Part shown: piece after piece, positions 1-11,194 of the stretch
Layout: each line of letters begins with the position of its first letter
How positions within the stretch are numbered: the first letter of the stretch is position 1
Assembly (NCBI GenBank): GCA_964036295.1
Contig: OZ038467.1
Location: 3,043,501 to 3,107,500 of the forward strand
Direction: 5' to 3'
Source of the DNA: Plumapathes pennacea
Taxonomy: Eukaryota; Cnidaria; Anthozoa; Antipatharia; Myriopathidae
Length of the DNA stretch: 64,000 nt
Translations under genes and position numbers: made by a program
The notes under the pieces: generated by a model
What the model was told of the DNA's origin: nothing
Database searches by the model: none
What the model saw: only the letters and a program-made list of their open reading frames with translations

Positions 1-543
1 GTTAACTACCCACAATACCAAACCGACATTCAGCGCCATTTGGATGAAGTAGTTGGTCGTGAACGAATGCCAAGTGTAGAAGATCGCCCAAGACTTCCTG
101 TTGTTCAAGCCACGATCATGGAAGTTCTGCGTCTCGGAAACGTACTGCCTCAAGCACTACCGCACTTAACGCTGCGAGACACGTCTCTGTGCGGCCATCG
201 AGTTCCAAAGGACACAGTGGTCATTGTAGACACCCAAGCCGTCCACCTTAATCCCAAATACTGGAAAGACCCGACTGTCTTTAACCCGTACCGACATATC
301 GATGGACAGGGCGAAATCATCACGAACCAAGGCAATTTCTACCCTTTTGGCGCCGGACGACGATTCTGTGCAGGAGAACCCTTGGCCAAACTGGAACTGT
401 TCATGTTTCTGTCTTGGATGCTCCACAAGTTCACATTTGTTCCTTTAAACGAACATGAACTGCCAAGTCTGAAAGGTTGTCTCGGTGGAACTCAACATCC
501 CGAGTTATACAAGATACGTGTTATCAAGCGTCCGACTTCTTAA
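1..543 (+). CDS. Cytochrome P450, C-terminal part (clan 2-like)
   Basis: The frame is open from base 1 to the TAA at 541-543, about 180 residues, so the 5' part of the gene lies outside the window. Seen: a K-helix ExxR motif (EVLR, bases 121-132), the meander element FNPYRH, and the heme-binding signature FGAGRRFCAG with the thiolate cysteine at 367-369. The spacing of these three motifs is that of the last third of a microsomal P450 of about 500 residues. The family uses O2 and electrons from P450 reductase to oxidise sterols, fatty acids or xenobiotics at the ER membrane. The style (GEPLAKLELFMFL after the heme loop) resembles the CYP1/CYP2/CYP17 clan; the substrate cannot be told. No intron is visible in this stretch. 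The N-terminal membrane anchor is not in view. Confidence 0.93.
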   Translation, partial: VNYPQYQTDIQRHLDEVVGRERMPSVEDRPRLPVVQATIMEVLRLGNVLPQALPHLTLRDTSLCGHRVPKDTVVIVDTQAVHLNPKYWKDPTVFNPYRHIDGQGEIITNQGNFYPFGAGRRFCAGEPLAKLELFMFLSWMLHKFTFVPLNEHELPSLKGCLGGTQHPELYKIRVIKRPTS

Positions 544-728
544 TCCAACAAGGCTGATTTTATGATTTGAAGTTGCGAGGGACGCAAAGTTTTATAGGAT
601 TTCTTTTTTTCTGGTTGTACTTTTTAGGCTCTGATTGATTAAAAAATTATCTCCGATTTGACATACTTATATGCTTATTGTTGCTGCCGACGCAGGAGGC
701 AGCAGTACTAATCTTGCTTGAATTTTTG

Positions 729-2424
729 CACTGTATGAGGACTGCTCTATACAGTGTAATTCGAAATCATTGAAGACGTAGAAAATAATGTTTTGGGTTT
801 TGTTTCCTTTGATGCCTCGGGACCTGTGACGAAGGCCAAGTTGGACTATAGTGACCTTTTCGCTAATTTTCGAAGCTATTTTAGAGTTGCCTTCGCCGGG
901 AGAGATCTGTGTGAATGAGACAGTTTTGCATAATTCTTCGAAAGTGTAAACAAGCGACTCTCGCTTTCAGTTTTAAATTTGTTACACTGTAAGAAACGTA
1001 ATTTATGAAGTAAAAAAACCATACACGTATTTGGTTAGGATGCAGCGTACGTTGGCTGGAGCAATCGGCTTCTGCTAAAATTGAAATATATATATATATA
1101 TACTAGCAATACGATAATCGCAGATATCCCCTCGCTCTGTAGTGGGTTTTCGGAAAGCGGGGTTCTTGTTTATTTTCCGCTTGGAGATTATTTTCAAATG
1201 TTTTTTACAAACCACGGTTGTATGGCGACGTCAACAGTCGGCCGCTAAAAAAATCTTTGTCGCACGGAACTAGTCGATAGTGACTAAAAGAACACACGAG
1301 TGACCACGAATGACCACTAATGACCACGAGTCAATACGCTCTTCACGTGACTGTAACGTCATTTTAATGACATTTTAAATTTAAAACATAATATTATGCG
1401 CTCATGATAAAGTGTAAAAGTTTCACTAGCGTCACTTTAAAAAAACAAACTCTTCGAAGAAAACGCCGACCACAAGGCGTAAAGTATTCATAGCGTGAAT
1501 GTTTATTACATAAACTCGACACAAAAATATGTCCCTTGCGTGACGAGTCACGTGTCTGCATCGGCTGTTAACAACATAACACAGCGTGCTGTATTTAATC
1601 CAAACACTTTTTCGGCACATGAAAAAAGAAAAGCAAACATTAAGTGCAGTAAATATTCTTGTAAATAATAGCAGTAACCCTACCGGACAGATTTGGATTT
1701 ATCAGAGAATTTGAGTCTCTTAATTAAGTCGTGAGAATTGCTCACTAAATTTACATGGCATGGGAACCTACATATGATTGGGCTAATCGCAGAGATTTCA
1801 AATATATTTGCATTTCTGGTCCTCTTGCCATGGAAGTCCGAATAAAAGAACGGAAATATTTTACTCCGAAAAAGTACGACCAAACTAAGACAACGAAAAG
1901 ACCTAACACTGGAGTGGAGGACGTGCAAGTTATTACCATCAGCGACGTGGAAAGTAATGGGTCCCGGCGGAAGAACAAAATGTCAGTAACCAAACTGCAA
2001 GCCACTTGCAAAAAGTACTGCAGTCAGACACCGAAAGTGATGACTGAATCACAAGCTAATGCTGCACAGCAAAGTTCCTGCAGTCCCGGCGTTTTCTTCA
2101 AAGAGTTTGTTTTTAAAGAGACGCTAGTAAAATTTTTACACTTTATCATGAGCGCACGATATTATGTTTTACATTAAAAACATTAAAATGACGTCACAGT
2201 CACGTGAGGAGCGTATTTTAGTGGTCACTCGTGGTCATTCGTGTGTTCTTTTAGTCACTATCTACGCGTACTGTTCGTTAATTGATGTAATTTTTCAAAA
2301 CTCACCGGTTCCTGAAAGCCATAGTTTTAGCTCTTTTCCATCAAAAAAAAACAAAACCCAAAACACTATTGTTTACGTCTTCAATGATTTCAAAATACAC
2401 TGTATAGAGCAGTCCTCAAACAGT
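729..2424. mobile_element. Large imperfect palindrome, foldback-type element
   Basis: The outer arm at 729-810 (around gaggactgctctatacagtg) is repeated in inverse orientation at 2341-2424. The inner arm at about 1268-1465 is repeated inversely at about 2086-2284, including the CACACGAGTGACCACGA-type stretch. The arms are not symmetric: the left arm has roughly 450 bases between its outer and inner parts, the right about 57. The left arm therefore gained an insertion, which includes the dispersed repeat at 1103-1232. The loop carries an open frame at 1755-2177 (140 codons) that reads into the right arm and matches no family I recognise. A foldback or long-TIR DNA element is the best fit. Confidence 0.7.
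1103..1232 (+). repeat. Dispersed repeat with core gataatcgcagatatcccc
   Basis: The core is followed by the words tagtgggttttcgg and ggagattattttcaaa. An inverted, well-matched copy lies at about 35344-35486, and shorter copies lie near 33925-33972 and 60795-60873. Copies in four unrelated contexts mark it as an interspersed element. No terminal repeats or coding capacity were identified. Confidence 0.75.
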
Positions 2425-3242
2425 GGGAAAATTCCACTTTCCATTGTATTGTGCGTCGTCATCTTGTCTAAACTTGGATTCTGAAAACTACAATCCTGTC
2501 ATTGTAAAAGATGAAATTTGCCACGGTGATTGTTCGATTTCCACCGACTGTATTTTGCTATCCCTTTCTGAAGAAGTGTCTGCGTTTTAACACTACTGGC
2601 GTCTGGGATCGTGTTCAGGTCGGCCAGTCGATGCCTTAAAGAATTCGTTTCACGGCTAGCAAGCTTGCCTCCGATACACTGGCAAAATATCCGGGCAGTT
2701 TACAGCCGTCCGTCGAACTGCTTGGCCTTGTATCCGCACCTTGTGGTACAAAATTACTTCCGATCCGTTCGTACTCTATCGCAGCATGTCACCAAACAAA
2801 ATGGCGGTTTACAGTTCTGGCCTAAGAGCCTGGGAACGAGGTCGTACCACAGACTGACAGACGAACATTAGATTTCGAGATGGCGACCCGCTTGGAAGCT
2901 CCGAATAATGCGATAATAATGCATTAGCGTCGTGATTATTGCCCTCGCTTCGCTCGGGGATAAAACTTACGCTAAACCAATGCAAAACAGTCAGTCAAAA
3001 TTTATACCTTTGTTTCATTATGTTTCTTTCATGAACGATTGGTTAACTCGACGCAAACTGATTCAGTGCTGCCACCTGGCGCGTCACACATCACTCTTGT
3101 CAGTCGCATCTCTTATCACGTACCTCTGGAAGAACAGTTTATTGCACATAAAACCCCAGGTCGCAATGCATATACTAGCCACCGTTTAGCAGCAAACAGT
3201 TTCATTTGTGTCACAACGATGTAAGAATTGGTTCATGCGTAG

Positions 3243-3358
3243 CGTGCGTCTGTCGAGTTATGGATGCACGCGGGAAGTTGGGAGAGCACGTACGCAACTC
3301 TAGCTTCACGAGTGCTCTCCCAACTTCCCAAGTGCATCCATAACTCGATAGACGCACA
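3243..3358. repeat. Hairpin with 47-nt arms
   Basis: The left arm at 3243-3289 (cgtgcgtctgtcgagttatg onward) pairs with the right arm at 3312-3358 with few mismatches around a 22-nt loop. The words ctcccaacttccc and acgcgttatatatttctt recur near 22065-22165, and related sequence lies at 5665-5745, so this belongs to a dispersed family. A folded transposon remnant is likely; a small-RNA precursor is possible but untested. Confidence 0.65.
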
Positions 3359-4333
3359 GCTAAAAGCATGAACTAATTCTTTTATAACATAGGCACACGA
3401 AATTACGAGCGAAAAACGAATTTTCATTTCTGATTGAATGTAAAATTCTCTTTCGACGCGCAGAAGGAAAAACAAACTCTCATTGGCTGACTGAAAACAC
3501 GCCACAACTTACTAACATTTCTGTCATCTAAAAGTCGATGAGAGTCGACGAAACAGATGTCGTTTAATCGACGAAAACACTGAAAATACTGTTAACCTGG
3601 TGTGGTGAAAGCCAGCAGCCTGCGGTGACTTTAGAGTTTGCGACGATGTAAATGTTTTGAACGGTACAATTGTAACCCAGGAAATTCAAGTCGCCGCTTC
3701 AAAACAACGTGAAATTCACCTTGAACTATGGCAGACAATGAGCGTCTGGAAAAGCAAAGTGATCCGTCGAAGAATGTAAACAATCACCATGAACGAAAGA
3801 GATAGAAATGTTTGCCGAGCGGACTTGTTTGTTCTTCGAGCTGCCAGCAAACTGTATTGTAAACACTGCAAGTATAGCAGCTTTCGGAATGAATGAACGC
3901 CGTTTCATTTCAAAACCATTGAAGGCTTGACGGATATTTATCTTTGCTGTGATGGATTTCACTGTCCATGAGAATTAAGCCGTCGAGAAATAGGTCAGTG
4001 AGTTTTGTTTCATACAATTTTTTGTGCCGACCGTTGAAACACAGAATTTTTCAAACTTGAATACTGATTTCCTTTGGGTGCCGGTTTGACTCCATGTGGT
4101 ACAAATTTCTTCGGAAAATAAAGCTATTTCTTCTCAGTTGTAAAGCGTCTGTTAATTTATAAACGAGAAAAGCTAGAAAAAGTCGAAAGGAAGCGGCATT
4201 TGCACTATGCTCACGTCATATTACTGAGCACGGGCGTGCACGATAAAGTTATGGAGCACGCTCTTCGACCAATCAGAACTTGGCTTATATCGCAACTATG
4301 TTATAATATATGATTGCAGTTGAATCGTGATAA

Positions 4334-4339
4334 TTTATT
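4334..4339 (-). terminator. Possible polyadenylation signal
   Basis: AATAAA on the minus strand, about 245 bases beyond the EF-hand stop at 4583. A second candidate lies near 4374. The region is AT-rich, so this is weak support. Confidence 0.3.
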
Positions 4340-4582
4340 CAAAGCAAACCCCTTGATACATTGGCAAGTTAATTTATTCTCTAAAATAATTAGCTATACG
4401 ATTGTGAAACAAATGTTTTAAAACTTTAACACACGAGTGCTAACTTTTCGCTTTCTTAACGGATACAGTTACTTTGAAAGTGCTACAAGTTCCGGTTATG
4501 CAAGTTTTTTCTACTGCACAGTCACTGACAAAAAGTTGCGGGTGACGTGTCACGGAGATCAGCTGTTAGTCTGTCATCTTCA

Positions 4583-5152
4583 CTATTCGTATGCCCCTCC
4601 AAACAGTCCTCTGGTACTTCCGTCTTCAGGCCTTAACCAAAAACTGAAAAGCGAATTAATCAGCTCGTCCCTGTCTACCCTGCCATCCTGATTTACGTCT
4701 GCCTTGTTAAACCATGATTCGGCGCCCTTAGAATCCAGGGTGGAGGCGTCCATGCAAGTCTGCAGCTCTTCAAGGGACACAGTTCCATCTTTGTTGATGT
4801 CCAATATGTCAAAGTATGCGTTCCATACGTCTCCAAGGAGGGTTGGTTCGCCTCTGATCTTCCTTTCTCGTTCAGCTTTACCAAGTCGGCTTGATCCCTC
4901 GACAAACTCGCGCTTCGTCAAGTCTTTATCGGAAGTGAGCCCGATTGCGCCCCACATTGCTCGGTACGCAGCCTCCAGTTTTGCTATTTCATGAGGCGTG
5001 GTGTGACTAAGCTTTTGCATGTTGTACGGCCCTCTGAGGGCCTCAGCCATGGTCAAAATACCATTTTTGTTGTAGTCCAAGGAATCGAAATATGCCTCAA
5101 ATTTCTTCACCCAGCGAGGGTCATTTTTAAGGTCTCCAGTGGACTCTGCCAT
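4583..5152 (-). CDS. EF-hand Ca2+-binding protein, photoprotein-like (copy 1)
   Basis: A single-exon frame of 189 residues. I start at ATG 5152-5150 (MAESTGDLKN); the frame stays open a little upstream but has no earlier ATG. Three canonical EF-hand loops are visible: D26-E37 (DYNKNGILTMAE), D118-E129 (DINKDGTVSLEE) and D152-E163 (DVNQDGRVDRDE). A degenerate helical region lies where a second hand would be. The layout (DPRWVKKFEAYFDSLD near the start, three active loops, an FWLRPEDG...GLFGG tail) resembles the hydrozoan photoprotein and calexcitin-like superfamily. The histidine that precedes the tail in light-emitting photoproteins is replaced by serine, and the C-terminal proline is absent. 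Light emission is therefore unlikely, and a Ca2+ buffer or sensor role is inferred. The paralogue is at 12771-13355. The lack of introns could reflect retroposition or the family's own structure. Confidence 0.88.
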   Translation of the reverse strand: MAESTGDLKNDPRWVKKFEAYFDSLDYNKNGILTMAEALRGPYNMQKLSHTTPHEIAKLEAAYRAMWGAIGLTSDKDLTKREFVEGSSRLGKAERERKIRGEPTLLGDVWNAYFDILDINKDGTVSLEELQTCMDASTLDSKGAESWFNKADVNQDGRVDRDELINSLFSFWLRPEDGSTRGLFGGAYE

Positions 5153-5289
5153 GCCCAAGTTTTTTTACGAAGTCTGCTGTTCAGTGCTCGACGTACGATT
5201 ACAAGTTTCAACTGAAACCTTAACACCAAAGTGTTCTTGTATGGAACGTAAACAAGATGTCCTTGTGACCAATCACAAATCAATACACA

Positions 5290-5332
5290 TGTTGGCAGGC
5301 CAAACCAGCTGAATGTTGGCAGGCCAAACCAG
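5290..5332. repeat. Short tandem duplication upstream of EF-hand copy 1
   Basis: The word tgttggcaggccaaaccag occurs twice, 24 bases apart, about 140 bases upstream of the EF-hand ATG (minus strand). It could hold protein-binding sites; there is no direct evidence. Confidence 0.6.
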
Positions 5333-6144
5333 ATGAGTGTTGTTGTGTCACAAATAAGAAATTATGTTGCAATTTTGAACTGAGGTCTGACATCGTTTCG
5401 GCAAAAACCCAGAAATTTTCCTGCTTAAATAGGATTTGCACCGAAACTTCAGAGCTCCAATAAATTTGGAAGGAGCTGGAAAGTCTCGCACCTATAATGA
5501 GTAGTCAATGGTAACTGCACGTACGTCTTGATCAACATTTTGGATCATACATAATGCTAATCATGCTCATGCAGAGGTTGTCCAAGGAGAACATTTTGTA
5601 GAACGATATACCGTGTCCCAAGCTCCAACAACAGCGCTTTCAGAACTCTAACTGAACTAACTCGGCGGCCTCGTGGTTTCCCTACGCTAGATGAGGCTAT
5701 AATACACGAGAACACGTTATATATTTCTTGAGTAATATTTCAGAGGGACTATACAGCATATAACGCTTCTCTTCCTCGCGGCCGCTTAATGAAAGCTATT
5801 CAAATCCTTGGAGTCCAGAATCTACTGCAGCCAGGTGTCAGTTTTAGCAAAAATGTAAGACAGTTTGAAAAAATCCGAAAGCAGACGTGGTCGTTTATTT
5901 GACGAGAGCGAATTATTTAGTTACCAAAAGTCTGGTGAACTATTGATTGTTCCTGTGGGTCACAAAATAATCAATGCAATAAACTGGAGAATGCTTCAAA
6001 GAAGCACGTACTTTGCATAAAAATTCGTGAATTTGCCAAGAAATTGCTCTCTGCTAGGACCCTTTTGCACATATTACGCAAGCACAGACACAAGCAATTA
6101 AGTTAGTTACCAGGCCCGTCGGCCATTTGGGACTTGTACCTATG

Positions 6145-6383
6145 GGCCCGGTTTTTCAAAGCACGATTAGGCTAATCCTGGATTAGGTGTAAACTTTCTT
6201 GTCATTTATAAGCCTGAAAATGTGAAGATTTTGTCCTGCAACGATTTCCTTGATACGTATTCAGCTAAAACAAGCTTTTTAATCCATATTTGAACAAAAC
6301 CCTGCATTTTATCGGCAGAGAGGTCGTCAGAAAGATTTTCGTTAATCCTGGATTAGCTTAATCGGCTTTCGAAAAACCGGGCC
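6145..6383. mobile_element. MITE with 43-bp terminal inverted repeats
   Basis: The left end GGCCCGGTTTTTCAAAGC and the right end (inverse complement GGCCCGGTTTTTCGAAAG) form inverted repeats that continue through the GATTAxGCTAATCC words. ATG flanks both sides (6142-6144 and 6384-6386), consistent with a 3-bp target duplication. The element is 239 bp and has no coding capacity. A 3-bp duplication suggests a PIF/Harbinger-like helper; this is inference. Confidence 0.8.
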
Positions 6384-7481
6384 ATGGTGCGTAAGCGCAG
6401 TGAGCGAAACACTACGCGCATGCGTCGTACAGTACGTGTGAACCGGTCTTTAAATTAACTTGGGCAAATCCTCCTAAGTGTAACGTTAACACAACTTAGC
6501 CAAACATGAACAATATAGTTAAATGCAACAAACTACCCCTTAAAACAGCTGCTCAAATGGACATAGTCAAACGTAATGCCAAAAAGTCATCCTTACAGCT
6601 GGACCTGAAAAAAGAAATACAAAGTAATGCATGCTTACTTCTAACCACTGGTATCACACAAATGAATATTGCAGTCAGAAATAAATTTTCCAATATCCAG
6701 GAGGACAAATGTAAACAAACTTTAGATCCTCCTACTGTAATTCGGAATTAGCCGTAATGGGTGTGCTATGAACAGTACACAGTGGAGCCGAGGCGATCAA
6801 GATGACCAGACAAGCAATTCTCCTCAACACACTGAATACATTTTTCTCAGAGTAGGTTGGGAAAATTGGAATACGGCACTATAATGTACAGTGTGAATTC
6901 GATTGGACCGGTCCAGAGCGGTATGGCTAACAATATAATGGACAGCTTCGTAGCATCGCAAAATCCACACTGAGAGGATAGGCCTCCCCCCCACCCTTGA
7001 CGTCCTGTTTGCGCTCGCCCCCATTTTCGCGTGGTCAAAAAATCAAACAAGTCTTCGTAAGCGCTCAAAAACTTACGGAAACGTTTGAAACGCAGGCTAA
7101 CAGCGGATAAGCCCTCCGTTTTACTATGGGGACCATTAACACCGTATTTGAAGCGAGCTTTGAACTAACACAGCGCCGTTGCTCCGCAATTGTGCTGTTC
7201 AGACTGCAATCGGAGTGTTCTGCAAACTTATCCGACACTGGACGTACCACGTTCAGCAACGGAGCGGAGCAACAGCACACCGGTCTAAAAATCGCACGGA
7301 AAGTGGCGTTCTAAGCGTAAACGGAAGGCCTATCCGATATGGCGGAAGCTACGGAAAGCTATCCGGTATAGACTAGTGTAAATATATCTCTAGGCCTTGG
7401 ATACACATATAAAGATAAAGTTAGTTTTTAATACAACACGTGAAGTACCTCGTGTGTGTGACGCATCTTCTCACAGCAGGG

Positions 7482-10400
7482 CTACTCCAGTCTTTCCTTC
7501 TTCGCGTTTATTTCTTGCTCGGTAGTCAGACAAAGAGAGATTCTTCGTTTGAGACTGTTGCCTTCCTTTCTCAAGCTCTTTCTTCTTTTGGAGAGATCTT
7601 TTACTGTCACCTCTCTTTGTTGCACATCATTCTTCAACATACAAAGATCCTCTTCAGCCTTTTCGAGTTGCAATCTCTTACATCTGAGGTCTGCTTCGTT
7701 ATCCACAATTTCTTGATCAAGCTTGGGAATGTTGACAGCTTCGATTTCATTCAGTTTGTTCTTGTACTGCTGGAGGAAAATCCCTAGGACCTCATTCTTA
7801 GCTTTTTTGTCAAGTTCGGCCCCCTCCGAAATGACGAACTGAAGAAATGAATCATCCTTTGACAAACTAACCGACCTATCCGAGTTGCAATTTTCAGAGC
7901 TTTCAATGCTGTTTGCTGAAAAATCGAACTGCTCTTCATCCAGCAAAGGCTCTTTATGTTCCAAAGAATATCCATCTTTGCTGTCCTCAAGAGTCTCTTG
8001 TTTTGTCACAGGACTCCCGCCTCCAGCTTCAAGACATTCAGAACCTGCCTTGTACTCCAACCAACCGTCATCGCAGGTGGGCAGATCCACCTCGGCAATG
8101 GGAGACAGCGATAAATCTACGATAAAGATATAAGATTACATAATATTAGGATTTAACCTCCTCTATCTGTTGGCCTTTTTTGCTCCCGGGAGTGATCAAC
8201 TGTTCAGTTTCTATTTGATCTTAGGTACCTCGATAAAAATCTTTTCAGAAACCTAGAAAGAATAAGACAACTTTAAGAAATACTTAACTATACAGCCAGG
8301 AGGATGATATCATTGCCTCCCTTGTCTGTTAGTCATTTCGCTCCCGCACTCACATTTCATACAGTTCAGTACTGTATCTTGAGTTTATTCGCACTGAACG
8401 CGACGTGACAACTGTACTTGTTTTTTTTTGTTTATTTGTCAAACTGCATGTGTACGAACTATTAATGCACCAGTCAATTGTAAGATGACCGAAGAGTTAT
8501 GATTACAGTGGAACAGTTCGAAAAAAAAATTGGCACATTGTAGTAATTCTTATGTATACATTTTGCCAAATGTACATGTAAAAATTTATAACATTAATTA
8601 GCACAATTTGAGGGACTGTTTCTAATAGCACACTGCTAATTTCCATGTCCACACTGGAAGTAAAAATACGAAAACAATAATATTGCAGTTTAAAGTCTTC
8701 AATTAGTTCAGATTTCCATGACAACTATTAAAATGTATACAGGTGCAATTCTTTTAAAAACACTTAGATATAAAGCATCCCAAGGTATGGTTGCGGTTTC
8801 ATGATTAGGTACCCTGATATAGAATAATCTCCTGGGTAAGATCCAGAGGAAAAATTAATTTGGATACTTTCTTATTGATGTAAACATTGTGTTTCAAGGT
8901 AATTTCTTTATCTAATGGAACTAGAAAATTAAAATTATTAAAATAGTCATACTATATTCAAAATACTAAATTAATATGTTCCTAATATTACACAGTGCAC
9001 ATTAACTGGCAATATACAATATTGCATTTTCAGTTTTCATAGTCTCTAATGTCAGATATTGAAATTCTCTGATGTAATATCATCCTGTTGGCTACATATA
9101 TACAGTAACATAGTTTTATTTCTTAAAGTTCAGTTTCTGTTTTATTCTTGCCAAGTTTCTGAAAAGTTTTTTTTTTTTGAAATTTATGTACAGGTACCTT
9201 TCCAGATTTGTATCATGAATTTGAAATTTATCATTGGAAATCAAAAGGTAGTGCAGACAAAAGTTAATTTAAATTAATCATGTAATTTTTGCCAGTAACA
9301 TATTTTACATCAGCTAAAATAAATGATATAGTTGCTAAATAGTACATTATGATCTTTTTAACAACATTTACAAACAATTTATGTTGACTGTGAACAAATT
9401 TAGAAGATCATCACAGGTTCACTAAAGAAACCCCAAGAAGTTTGCAGTTTGAAGGTGACAATGAGCTGTTCAAGAATGTGATACTTCCACCATTTTCACT
9501 TTCAGTTTACTTTTACTTAATGCACACTGTAAACAATATCCAAGATAGTACTCATAATGGACCCCCCTCCCCCCCCCCCCAAAAAACAACCTCTCTTCAT
9601 TCAACTGTAATTTGCATGTAAACTATAATGTTCTTCTAAAACAATACTCTGTTAGTAATTTGGCACGAAATAGTATTATCCAACTGCCAGTATGAGTGTT
9701 TGTGTAATGGCATTGCTACTAGTAACAAATGCAAGAACTGCAGAAAGAAACATTAGTTCCCATAAAATCTGATAAACTTTTGATAAAATCTGATAACATT
9801 TTAGACAGCAATTACAGACTTGTCATTAATCTGACCTCCCTCAACCACTTACCAACAGTTTTGTATTGACTTCACAAGGGGGATTCACTTATAGTAATTT
9901 TGTCCCACTCTTTTTCAAAATAAATAAATAAATAAAATAACAGATAGTAATAAAACAATAAAATATCAATAACATCATAAATAACATCCTTTTTTTCATA
10001 CAGTTTTTAATACAGTTTTATAGTCATTTTTGCAAATTGCATTTGTATAATCTGCACGAAGAGCAGGAAGTATGGACTGAATGAAAATGTCAATAATAAT
10101 ACAACAAGATTGTTGGATACTGAAGAAACTCTGGAAAAAGTTAATTAATTAATTAATTAAAAAAAGCACTAAAAAGGAAGACAGGAAGAAAGAAAATAAA
10201 CCAAGTGTGATTCGATTTATGGGGAGCCAGGGCAGGATAGGGGTGGTGTTGAATAAACTAGCAAGATCTTACCTGTTGGCCTAACACCTGTGGCCCTCAC
10301 ATTAAAGAGCTCCTTCGCCTCCCCAGGTCCAAGGAAAGCAGACACAAGATCTAACGCAGTCTTGGAATGGTTGTTCTTCGTAGTGGGAGGCTCTCGCGAA

Positions 10401-11194
10401 ATATGCAGGGCATACTCTAAGGCACTTCGACATTGGATTGTGTTGCAGCACGCCAGGATGTGAAAAATAGTGTTGCCTTCTTCATCTTGCGAGTGCGTAG
10501 CGCTCATGACGTCACGTCGAGTGAGCTTCAAGTATCCCTCCAAAGCATGCAGTTGTTGTAGCATGATTTTCAGGCAGTTTTCGTAGTAGGTGCATGGTGG
10601 CATGTTTAGAGGTCGACCGATTGTCCGTGGGGACCTGCAAGTTCGAGTTACGATCAGACGAGCGGCAAGATGCAACACAGTCTCTCCTTTGAAGTTCTTC
10701 AGAGCGAAAATCTGTGGGCACTTGCGACTTAATGAATTGACCGTGTGCTTGAACACGTCTAGTCTCTTGCTCACCCCGACATACCATTTGAACTGCCCAG
10801 AGCGACCAACTCCATATAGATGCCGCAAAGCCGCATGTAGTGCAGTGTCTCCATCTTTGTTTCGCGATGTTGGGCTGAAATTTTCTTCAATGAGATAGTC
10901 CACAAGTCGATATCTTCCGAATGCAGATGCTAGGTGAATTAGCGGGAGCTGCAGCTTTTCCAGGTCGTCTGGTACTGCACTGTTCTTCTTCCATCCCTTG
11001 GCTCGGTATTCAAACACACAATCCTTGAATACTTTCGACGCTTTGGTGCGGTTGTCTTCAAGAAATAGCGCCCGTACTAAATCATGGTGACTAACGGTGC
11101 ACTCTTTCTCACAGAAAGGCGTGTGAACACTTGAGTGGGCGCTGCAGTCATCAGCAAGTGCTAGACTTGCCGGCGTTTGCACCTTCGCCTCCAT
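7482..11194 (-). CDS. Ankyrin-repeat and coiled-coil protein (two exons)
   Basis: Exon 1 is 10273-11194 and exon 2 is 7482-8116, joined by a 2.16-kb intron. The donor is ACAG|GTAAGA and the acceptor TTATCGTAG|AT; the phases agree and create an Asp codon. The product is 518 residues, starting at ATG 11194-11192. Ankyrin-type segments are visible at about 85-125 (LPLIHLASAFG and NKDGDTALHAAL), 166-182 (NFKGETVLHLAAR), 236-250 (DEEGNTIFHILA) and 274-290 (NNHSKTALDLV). The middle is acidic. The last 110 residues are a charged heptad-like coiled coil (QLEKAEEDLCMLKND). There is no signal peptide or membrane segment, so the protein is probably intracellular, with the repeats binding a partner and the coiled coil dimerising. 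I do not recognise an orthologue. The IkB/Bcl-3 family was considered, but the repeats are too irregular. Confidence 0.82.
8117..10272 (-). other. Intron of the ankyrin/coiled-coil gene
   Basis: AT-rich and without a supported gene. It includes part of a dispersed element near 8165-8230 (gggagtgatcaactg), a poly-C run near 9565-9580, a short AATA-type run near 9920 and a TTAA run at 10140-10160. Confidence 0.6.

Larger units (their letters stand above)
544..4582. other. Gene-poor spacer with palindromes and dispersed repeats
   Basis: No convincing gene was found between the P450 stop and the EF-hand stop. The stretch holds the large palindrome at 729-2424, a dispersed repeat near 1103-1232, a segment at 2840-2960 with an inverted relative at 32590-32715, and a hairpin at 3243-3358. 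The open frames here are short, lack family motifs and mostly run into repeat arms. Confidence 0.6.
5153..7481. other. Intergenic spacer
   Basis: No supported gene. It contains a tandem pair of a 19-base word (5290-5308 and 5314-5332), a repeat at 5665-5745 shared with 22065-22165, and the miniature transposon at 6145-6383. The frames near 6506-7376 lack motifs and overlap one another on both strands. Confidence 0.55.

Noticed and set aside
2611..2871. An 86-codon frame near a dispersed repeat
   Set aside because: No domain, no ATG at its start, and it runs into repeat sequence shared with 32590-32715.
4704..4994. Plus-strand frames across EF-hand copy 1
   Set aside because: Antisense shadows of the EF-hand gene.
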